Source: Mycolicibacterium neoaurum ATCC 25795
GTDB lineage: Bacteria > Actinomycetota > Actinomycetes > Mycobacteriales > Mycobacteriaceae
Direction of reading: 5' to 3'
DNA length: 64,000 nucleotides
Assembly: GCF_000691525.1 (NCBI RefSeq)
Contig: NZ_JMDW01000013.1
Coordinates: 124,001-188,000, forward strand
A model generated the notes under the pieces. That model ran no database searches. It worked only from the letters and a program-made list of their open reading frames with translations, and was not told the DNA's origin. Made by a program: the position numbers and the translations under genes. The stretch's first letter is position 1; every line of letters starts with the position of its first letter. This document shows positions 8,932 to 15,163 of this stretch, piece after piece.

Positions 8932-10738
8932 ATGGGCTCCGCACTTCTCCGCACTGACCGCCAACCGGCGCACCGTGTTGCGCGCTGCGACCATCGTCGC
9001 GGCGGCCGCCGCCGTCGGTTCGCTCGCCGCCTGCGCTCCGGACTCCGCGCCGGCGCCCACCTCCGGCGCGGACCCGACCCCCGGACCGGGTGACTCGGCG
9101 ACCACCGTATTCCGCAACGGACGGGTCTACACCGTGGCGGGTGCTGCCCCATGGGCCCAGGCGGTCGCGGTCACCGGGAACACCATCAGCTACGTCGGCG
9201 ATGACGCCGGCGCCATGGCGCTCGCCGGCCCGGACACCCGGGTGATCGACCTCGGCGGCAAGCTGCTGATGCCCGGTTTCGTCGAGGGCCACACCCACCC
9301 GTTCCTCGGCGCCTTCCTGACCTCCGGTGTCGACCTGCAGGTGCCGACGCTGACCGAGGCCCTGGATGCCATCGCCGCCTACGCCAAGGCCAATCCGACC
9401 GGCCCCGTGCGTGGATTCGGTTGGCGCGTCGACATGTTCGGACCGCAGGGACCAACCCGCGCCGATCTCGACCGGGTACTGCCCGACCGGCCCGGCTTCT
9501 TCTTCGCCATCGACGGGCACAGCCTGTGGGCCAACAGCAAGGCCCTGGAGCTGGCCGGCGTCAGCCGCGACACCCCGGACCCGATCCCCGGCTTCAGTTA
9601 CTACGCGCGGGACGAGAACGGCGAGCCCACCGGGTACGTCCTTGAGGTCAACGCGGTGCTCGGCCTCGTCGACGCCGTCGAACCCATCTCCCCGGACACC
9701 ATGGCCACGCTGGTGCAGGGCTGGCTGCCCAAGGCCTCGGCGGCCGGTATCACGTCGGTCTTCGATGCCGGGGTGCCACCCATCGGTGACGATCAGGCGG
9801 CGATCCTGCGGATCTACACCGATATCGAGCAGCGCAACGAATTGCCGTTTCGCGTGGTGGCCTCGTACTCGGTGCGGGGCGCCCCGATCGAAGGCACCGT
9901 CGAGAAGTTCACCGCGGTGCGTGACGCCATCTCCAGCGAGCTGGTGACGGTCGGCGTGGTGAAGATCGTCGGCGATGGCACCCAGGGCGGGTACACCGCC
10001 TGGCTCATCGAGCCCTACGCCGACAAACCCGATTCCACCGGTGCTTCCCCCTTTACCGAGGAGCAGTGGCACCGACTGGTCGGCGATGTCGACGCGGCCG
10101 GCTACGACGTGCACATCCACGCCTGTGGTGAGCGCACAGCCCGGGTGGGTCTCGACGCCGTCGAGCACGCCGCCGCGACCAATCCGCCGCGGGACCGGCG
10201 TCACACCATCGCGCACCTGGTCTACGTCGAGGACTCCGACGCACCACGTTTCGCACAGCTGGGTGTCACCGCGCAGTTCTCGGCGAACTGGATGTCGGCC
10301 GACCCGGACACCATCGAGAACATGGGTGCTCGCTACGGCGCTCCGCGCAAGGACCTGCTCTACCGGCCGCAGGCCGTGCTCGGTTCAGGCGGCCGCATCT
10401 CGCTCGGTACCGACTGGCCTGCGGCGGGCTACTTCTCCACCTACAAACCGCTGGACTCCATCCAGATCGGCGTCACCCGTCAGCTCATCGGCAATCCGGA
10501 CGCCCCGGTGCTGGCCCCGGCCGACCAGAAGCTGACCGTCGAGCAGGCCGTGCACGCCAACACCCTCGGGGCGGCGTATCAGATCCGGCTGGAGGACAAG
10601 GTGGGTTCGGTGGAGGTCGGCAAGCTGGCCGATCTGATCGTGCTGGACCGCAACATCTTCGAAATCGACCCGCACGAGATCCATGCCGCAGAGGTGACGA
10701 TGACGATGATGAACGGTCAGGTCCGGCACCAGGCTTGA
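8915..10738 (+). CDS. Exported amidohydrolase family 3 (YtcJ-like) protein, probable Tat lipoprotein
   Basis: A 607-residue metal-dependent hydrolase of unknown substrate. The N-terminus has RRTVLRAAT, resembling a Tat twin-arginine motif, then a hydrophobic Ala-rich stretch and a lipobox-like SLAACAP with the cysteine available for lipidation. The mature part has the amidohydrolase signature GFVEGHTHPFLG (metal-binding HxH), HIHACGE further on, SLGTDWPAA with the metal-binding Asp, and the C-terminal ADLIVLDRN typical of the family. ATG at 8915 overlaps a short leader ORF. The residues before the twin arginine (MCTACEWAPHF) are unusual for a signal peptide, so the true start may differ. Confidence 0.8.
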   Translation: MCTACEWAPHFSALTANRRTVLRAATIVAAAAAVGSLAACAPDSAPAPTSGADPTPGPGDSATTVFRNGRVYTVAGAAPWAQAVAVTGNTISYVGDDAGAMALAGPDTRVIDLGGKLLMPGFVEGHTHPFLGAFLTSGVDLQVPTLTEALDAIAAYAKANPTGPVRGFGWRVDMFGPQGPTRADLDRVLPDRPGFFFAIDGHSLWANSKALELAGVSRDTPDPIPGFSYYARDENGEPTGYVLEVNAVLGLVDAVEPISPDTMATLVQGWLPKASAAGITSVFDAGVPPIGDDQAAILRIYTDIEQRNELPFRVVASYSVRGAPIEGTVEKFTAVRDAISSELVTVGVVKIVGDGTQGGYTAWLIEPYADKPDSTGASPFTEEQWHRLVGDVDAAGYDVHIHACGERTARVGLDAVEHAAATNPPRDRRHTIAHLVYVEDSDAPRFAQLGVTAQFSANWMSADPDTIENMGARYGAPRKDLLYRPQAVLGSGGRISLGTDWPAAGYFSTYKPLDSIQIGVTRQLIGNPDAPVLAPADQKLTVEQAVHANTLGAAYQIRLEDKVGSVEVGKLADLIVLDRNIFEIDPHEIHAAEVTMTMMNGQVRHQA

Positions 10739-10774
10739 CCGATCAGCGGTTCCGTCTGCTCTTCGCGCAAGCGC

Positions 10775-11257
10775 TCATCGCCGGACGACGGCGGTCTTGG
10801 TGGCCAGATCGTGCAGGCTGCGCTGGTCGGAGTCGGTGAACAGCGCCGGGATCACCAGAGCGGCCAGCAGGCCGCGCACCGCGGCCCGGCCCAGTCCGAC
10901 ATGCTGACGGTTGTCCACCGACACCACCATCAGCCCGAGCGCGAGCTGGCCAGGGGTGAAACCGAACAGTCGCACCGATACCGCACCGAGGACGAACCAC
11001 ACCAGCAGGACCACCGTGGACATCATGGTCAGCGAGACCAGTCCGAACGACATGCCCAGCGCGGTGAGCCCGTAGGCGATCAGCCAGTCGATGAGCAGTG
11101 CGGCCGCGCGCCTGCCGAAGCCGGCGATCGAACCCGATCCGTGTTGCGGCAAACCCAGCCGGTGCCCGGGATAGTCCCCGCGGTCCTGTCCGGGGGCGCC
11201 TGCGGCCGAATCGAAGGGCTCCGGTCCGGACAACCAGGATGAGATCTCACGGGCCAT
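10775..11257 (-). CDS. RDD family membrane protein (Rv2219A-like)
   Basis: A 160-residue protein with a polar N-terminus (about 1-45), then the RDD domain: GFGRRAAALLIDWLIAYGL forms the first helix with the characteristic Arg and Asp, followed by a second helix (MMSTVVLLVWFVLGAV), GFTPGQLALGLMVVSVD and a third helix. RDD proteins are small membrane proteins of uncertain function, some linked to ion transport. It is divergent from glnA1. TATGCT ends 6 bases before its ATG, which indicates a leaderless start. Confidence 0.82.
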   Translation of the reverse strand: MAREISSWLSGPEPFDSAAGAPGQDRGDYPGHRLGLPQHGSGSIAGFGRRAAALLIDWLIAYGLTALGMSFGLVSLTMMSTVVLLVWFVLGAVSVRLFGFTPGQLALGLMVVSVDNRQHVGLGRAAVRGLLAALVIPALFTDSDQRSLHDLATKTAVVRR

Positions 11258-11291
11258 GCCCCAAGCATAGGTTCCCGGGGCCGAGGGGCCA

Positions 11292-11311
11292 TTGCGTAAC
11301 GTCTACGCAAC
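11292..11311 (+). promoter_or_regulatory. Candidate GlnR box / inverted repeat upstream of glnA1
   Basis: TTGCGTA-acgtc-TACGCAA (11292-11310) is a perfect 7-bp inverted repeat. The same bases contain GTAAC-n6-GCAAC (11296-11311), matching the AC-n9-AC core and the gTnAc-n6-GaAAc form of actinobacterial GlnR sites. It lies about 75 bases before the glnA1 GTG and about 35 bases before the divergent RDD gene. Binding by GlnR is inferred. Confidence 0.55.
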
Positions 11312-11383
11312 ATACGGTTGATGACCGTGCAACATGGTGTCCATAGCGTCAACGCGCGGGTCACCAGAAAAGGAGAATTCGTA

Positions 11384-12820
11384 GTGGCAGAAAAGACCTC
11401 CGATGACATCTTCAAGCTGATCAAGGACGAGAACGTCGAGTACGTCGACATTCGGTTCTGCGATCTGCCCGGTGTCGTCCAGCACTTCTCTATCCCGGCC
11501 TCGGCGTTCGACGAGAGCGTCTTCGAGGACGGACTGGCTTTCGACGGCTCTTCGGTGCGCGGCTTCCAGTCGATCCACGAGTCGGACATGATGCTGCTGC
11601 CCGACCCCAACACCGCGCGCATCGATCCGTTCCGGGCGGCCAAGACGCTGAACCTGAACTTCTTCGTGCACGATCCCTTCACCCGTGAGGCCTACTCGCG
11701 CGATCCGCGCAACGTCGCCCGCAAGGCGGAGAACTACCTCGTCAGCACCGGTATCGCCGATACCTGTTACTTCGGTGCCGAGGCCGAGTTCTACATCTTC
11801 GACTCGGTGAGCTTCGACTCGAAGATGAACGGCACCTTCTACGAGGTCGATTCCGAGTCCGGCTGGTGGAACAGCGGCGAGCCCTACGAGGCCGACGGCT
11901 CCCCCAACCGTGGCTACAAGGTGCGCCCCAAGGGCGGCTACTTCCCCGTCGCGCCGTACGACCACTACGTGGATCTGCGCGATGAGATGGCCACCAACCT
12001 GACCAACGCCGGCTTCGTGCTCGAGCGCGGTCACCACGAGGTGGGCACCGCAGGCCAGGCCGAGATCAACTACAAGTTCGACACCCTGCTGGCCGCCGCC
12101 GACGATGTGCTGCTGTTCAAGTACATCATCAAGAACACCGCATGGCAGAACGGCAAGACCGTCACCTTCATGCCCAAGCCCCTCTTCGGCGACAACGGCT
12201 CGGGCATGCATGCCCACCAGTCGCTGTGGAAGGACGGCAAGCCGTTGTTCCACGACGAGTCCGGTTACGCCGGTCTGTCGGACATCGCGCGCCACTACAT
12301 CGGCGGCATCCTGCACCACGCCCCGTCGCTGCTGGCCTTCACCAACCCCACGGTGAACTCCTACAAGCGTCTGGTGCCGGGCTACGAGGCCCCGATCAAC
12401 CTGGTCTACAGCCAGCGCAACCGCTCGGCATGCGTGCGCATCCCGATCACCGGTAACAACCCCAAGGCCAAGCGTCTTGAGTTCCGTTGCCCGGACAGCT
12501 CGGGTAACCCGTACCTGGCGTTCGCGGCCATGCTGATGGCCGGTATCGACGGCATCAAGAAGAAGATCGAGCCGCTGGCCCCGGTCGACAAGGATCTCTA
12601 CGAGCTGCCCCCGGACGAGGCCGCCAACATCCCGCAGGCCCCGACCTCGCTGGCCGCGGTGATCGACAAGCTCGAAGAGGACCACGAATACCTCACCGAG
12701 GGTGGCGTGTTCACCGAGGATCTGATCGAGACCTGGATCTCCTACAAGCGGGAGAACGAGATCATGCCGATCCAGATCCGTCCTCACCCGTACGAGTTCA
12801 GCCTGTACTACGACGTGTAA
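11384..12820 (+). CDS. glnA1: Glutamine synthetase type I, GlnA1
   Basis: Makes glutamine from glutamate, ammonia and ATP; the main GS of mycobacteria and regulated by adenylylation. The 478-residue protein has the N-terminal beta-grasp (about 15-100), active-site segments GAEAEFYIF, GHHEVGTAGQAEINYKF and KRLEFRCPDSSGNPYLAF, and Tyr406 in DKDLYELPP, the expected adenylylation site. GTG at 11384 follows AAAAGGAG at 11369-11376 and gives the normal family length; an upstream extension to 11318 has no support. Its modifier GlnE is encoded at 15.2-18.1 kb. A candidate GlnR box lies upstream. Confidence 0.96.
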   Translation: MAEKTSDDIFKLIKDENVEYVDIRFCDLPGVVQHFSIPASAFDESVFEDGLAFDGSSVRGFQSIHESDMMLLPDPNTARIDPFRAAKTLNLNFFVHDPFTREAYSRDPRNVARKAENYLVSTGIADTCYFGAEAEFYIFDSVSFDSKMNGTFYEVDSESGWWNSGEPYEADGSPNRGYKVRPKGGYFPVAPYDHYVDLRDEMATNLTNAGFVLERGHHEVGTAGQAEINYKFDTLLAAADDVLLFKYIIKNTAWQNGKTVTFMPKPLFGDNGSGMHAHQSLWKDGKPLFHDESGYAGLSDIARHYIGGILHHAPSLLAFTNPTVNSYKRLVPGYEAPINLVYSQRNRSACVRIPITGNNPKAKRLEFRCPDSSGNPYLAFAAMLMAGIDGIKKKIEPLAPVDKDLYELPPDEAANIPQAPTSLAAVIDKLEEDHEYLTEGGVFTEDLIETWISYKRENEIMPIQIRPHPYEFSLYYDV

Positions 12821-12843
12821 TCAGACGTCTGACCAGACGTCTG
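12821..12843. repeat. Tandem palindromes after glnA1
   Basis: Two copies of the palindrome CAGACGTCTG (12822-12831 and 12834-12843) lie back to back directly after the glnA1 stop, separated by two bases. They could be part of the transcription end or a protein-binding site. No function is known. Confidence 0.5.
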
Positions 12844-12863
12844 AAGCAAGGCAGTCGACAGCG

Positions 12864-12891
12864 GTGCCCCAGGTCGTATGACCTGGGGCAC
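12864..12891 (+). terminator. Hairpin terminator of glnA1
   Basis: GTGCCCCAGGTC-gtat-GACCTGGGGCAC forms a perfect 12-bp stem with a 4-base loop 43 bases after the glnA1 stop. There is no long U-tract, as is usual for mycobacterial intrinsic terminators. Confidence 0.75.
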
Positions 12892-12937
12892 TGCTGCTTT
12901 CGCGGGGAAGTTCCCCGGTAGCCCTAAGCTCTGGTCC

Positions 12938-13636
12938 ATGACACCGCGGACGCACTGGACCGCCGAACTCCGCGCCCTCCCACGGCCCCGGTGGCCGCGC
13001 TACCTCGACGAGCATTCCGGGCTGCCCGGCCCCCGGGCCAACACCGAGCTGGCGCTGGCCTTCGGCGCGCTGGCCGATCCGGCCGATATCGACCGAGTGA
13101 TCGACAGTCCTGACGAATACCGCGCCATGTGCGCGGCCGTCGCGCTCGGCGCCCGCGCCACCGACACCGCGTCGCGGGCGCGGGCGCACTCATCGGCCCG
13201 CGATCCACGCTGGCGGGTCCGCGAGGGCGTGGTCCTCGGACTGCAATTGTTGGCAGACAGCGATATCGGCACCGTGCAGAAGCTGGTCACGCGGTGGGCC
13301 CGCGACCCGGACCCCCTGGTGGTGCGCGCGGCGGTCGCCGCGATCTGCGAACCTCGACTGCTGGGCACCCCGGCCGCGGCGGCGTGTGCCATCGATACAT
13401 GCACCGCCGCAACGGCTGTCGTGTCGGGGTGGCCTGCCGAAGCGCGCCGGGACCCCGCGCTGCGCACACTGCGCCAGGCGCTGGGCTACTGCTGGAGCGT
13501 CGCGGTGGCCGCAGCACCGGAGGCCGGCCTGCCGGTCTTCTCGTCGCTGGATGACACCGATCCGGACGTGTCCTGGGTGATCCAGCAGAACATGAAGAAG
13601 AAGCGGTTCATGCGGATCCTTGCCGCCGGTGGGTAG
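12938..13636 (+). CDS. Hypothetical HEAT-repeat-like protein, 232 aa
   Basis: I do not recognise a named family. The protein is alpha-helical, with repeated RDPRWRVREGVVLGLQLLAD and RDPDPLVVRAAVAAICEP segments that look like HEAT or PBS-lyase-type repeats (about 85-145), followed by a WAxxAR-like helix pair and a C-terminal DPDVSWVIQQNMKKKR that also fits such a repeat. That suggests a protein-interaction scaffold. ATG at 12938 is preceded by TAAGCT ending 7 bases upstream, so the transcript is probably leaderless. An upstream in-frame ATG at 12878 lies inside the glnA1 terminator stem and is rejected. Confidence 0.65.
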   Translation: MTPRTHWTAELRALPRPRWPRYLDEHSGLPGPRANTELALAFGALADPADIDRVIDSPDEYRAMCAAVALGARATDTASRARAHSSARDPRWRVREGVVLGLQLLADSDIGTVQKLVTRWARDPDPLVVRAAVAAICEPRLLGTPAAAACAIDTCTAATAVVSGWPAEARRDPALRTLRQALGYCWSVAVAAAPEAGLPVFSSLDDTDPDVSWVIQQNMKKKRFMRILAAGG

Positions 13637-13647
13637 GGTCAGACGAC

Positions 13648-14073
13648 ATGATCAATCTGTCCGATCGCCTCAACGCGGCGGCCCCGGCGGTACTGAGTCT
13701 AGTCCGGGTCGTCATCGGGTTCCTGTTCACCCTGTTCGGTACCTCGAAGATCTTCGGCTGGCCCATCGCGATGGAGATGCCGATCGGGTCATGGCCGGTC
13801 TGGTACGCAGGTCTGATCGAGCTGGTCGCCGGGGTGCTCATCATGGTCGGCCTGTTCACCCGCGGCGCGGCGTTCATCGCGTCGGGATCGATGGCGGTGG
13901 CCTACTTCTGGCAACACCAGCCGTTGGGGCTGTGGCCGATCGTGAGCCCCGAGTACGGCGGTAACGGCGGCCTCGACGCCATCCTGTTCTGTTTCGTCTT
14001 CCTGCTGCTGGTGTTCACCGGCGGCGGCGCGTATTCCCTCGACCGAGTGAGAAGTCGCACGCCGGCGGACTAG
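13648..14073 (+). CDS. DoxX family membrane protein (first of a tandem pair)
   Basis: A 141-residue protein with four hydrophobic helices and the DoxX pattern: VIGFLFTLFGTSKIFGW, WYAGLIELVAGVLIMVGLFTRGAAFIASG, and a final LFCFVFLLLVFTGGG helix. DoxX proteins are small membrane proteins, some associated with redox functions; the role here is unknown. TAGGGT, which includes the preceding stop TAG, lies 8 bases before the ATG. The next gene is a close paralogue. Confidence 0.85.
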   Translation: MINLSDRLNAAAPAVLSLVRVVIGFLFTLFGTSKIFGWPIAMEMPIGSWPVWYAGLIELVAGVLIMVGLFTRGAAFIASGSMAVAYFWQHQPLGLWPIVSPEYGGNGGLDAILFCFVFLLLVFTGGGAYSLDRVRSRTPAD

Positions 14074-14094
14074 ATCCAAAACGGACTACGGTCC

Positions 14095-14100
14095 TATTAT
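14095..14100 (+). promoter_or_regulatory. Strong -10 box (TATTAT) for the second DoxX gene
   Basis: TATTAT is a near-consensus -10 hexamer ending 7 bases before the ATG at 14108, with no Shine-Dalgarno sequence between. A leaderless start is inferred. Confidence 0.55.
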
Positions 14101-14107
14101 CGGGTCC

Positions 14108-14539
14108 ATGTCATCTACCGGTCTGGATTCCAAGCTCGCCCCATTCACCCCGCTGGCACTGTCGGCCTTCCGGATCGTCTTCGGACTGCTGTTCACCGTG
14201 CACGGCACCCAGAAGCTCTTCGGCTTCCCCACCGCCATGGAAAGCGGGACCGTGCCCGTCGGCACCTGGCCCTACTGGTACGCCGGCGTGATCGAGCTCG
14301 TCCTCGGCCTGCTGATCCTGACCGGACTGTTCACCCGGATCGCCGCGTTCATCGCCTCCGGCGAGATGGCCTACGCCTACTTCACCGCGCACCAGCCCAC
14401 CGCGCTGTGGCCGATCGACAACGGCGGCGAGCCCGCCGTGCTCTACTGCTTCGGCTTCCTGCTGCTGGTGTTCATCGGCGGTGGTTCCATCGCGCTGGAC
14501 AGCGTCATCGGGAGGAAGCGCGTCCGGCCGGCACGCTAG
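14108..14539 (+). CDS. DoxX family membrane protein (second of a tandem pair)
   Basis: A 143-residue paralogue of the gene before it, sharing FGLLFTVHGTQKLFGFPTAM, WYAGVIELVLGLLILTGLFTRIAAFIASGEM and CFGFLLLVFIGGGSIALD. Four membrane helices are predicted, and the C-terminus is basic. The pair probably arose by tandem duplication; each copy seems to have its own promoter (TATTAT here). Its stop overlaps the stop of the convergent thioesterase gene by a few bases. Confidence 0.87.
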   Translation: MSSTGLDSKLAPFTPLALSAFRIVFGLLFTVHGTQKLFGFPTAMESGTVPVGTWPYWYAGVIELVLGLLILTGLFTRIAAFIASGEMAYAYFTAHQPTALWPIDNGGEPAVLYCFGFLLLVFIGGGSIALDSVIGRKRVRPAR

Positions 14540-15162
14540 ACCGCGGGGCGCGCCCACGCCGGCATGACGAAGATGCCCTCGGCTTCCACCGTGGGGCCTT
14601 CGGCATCCAGGATGTGGCCGCGGGCAAAGGCTTTCACCCCGTCGATGCGGTCGACCCAGGCCTCGGCCCGCAGCGGGCCCAGCGGTGTCCCGCGTCGGTA
14701 CCGCAATGTCAGGGTCCCGGTGAACCTCGGCTTCACCAGACCTTCGCTGGCCACCTCGCCGAGAATGTGGTCGAGCACCAACGCACAGATGCCGCCGTGC
14801 ACCCGCCCCGGCGGACCCTCGTACGGCATCCCGAGGCTGAACTCCGACCAGCACCGGCCGTCCTCGTCGTGTTCGATGTGCAGCGGCGGTGCGATGGCAT
14901 TGCGCAGACCGATCGCCGGGTCGGCCCAGGTTACGGGGCGTCCCGTCTCGGCATGCCGCAAGGTCCGCGGCGCATCGTGTTGCCTGCCCTCCAGCGCCTC
15001 GGCGGCGGCCTCGATGGCCGCCTGCGCGGTGCGCACGGTATCGGCGTCGGCGCCGGTGCGGATACCGGCGTCGACGAGCCTGCGGATCGCCGCCGTGAGC
15101 GGACCGTAGAGGTCCCGCTGACGGTCATGCTCGTCGGCGGTGATCTCGGGGAAGGGCTGCAT
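14536..15162 (-). CDS. PaaI-type hotdog thioesterase family protein
   Basis: A 208-residue protein with an N-terminal helical region (about 1-80) and a C-terminal hotdog fold of the acyl-CoA thioesterase type: GRVHGGICALVLDHILGEVA is the PaaI-like active-site loop and helix, followed by strands FTGTLTLRYRRGTPLG and LRAEAWVDRIDGVKAFARGHI. The substrate is unknown; acyl-CoA or a related thioester is inferred from the family. ATG at 15162 lies one base after the glnE stop, so it appears to be cotranscribed with glnE. Confidence 0.82.
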   Translation of the reverse strand: MQPFPEITADEHDRQRDLYGPLTAAIRRLVDAGIRTGADADTVRTAQAAIEAAAEALEGRQHDAPRTLRHAETGRPVTWADPAIGLRNAIAPPLHIEHDEDGRCWSEFSLGMPYEGPPGRVHGGICALVLDHILGEVASEGLVKPRFTGTLTLRYRRGTPLGPLRAEAWVDRIDGVKAFARGHILDAEGPTVEAEGIFVMPAWARPAV

Positions 15163-15163
15163 C

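Noticed and set aside
6721..10216. Long minus-strand frames opposite lipB, lipA, DUF4191 and the amidohydrolase
   Set aside because: All are antisense to genes with clear family motifs and have Arg/Gly/Ala/His-rich composition typical of non-coding frames.
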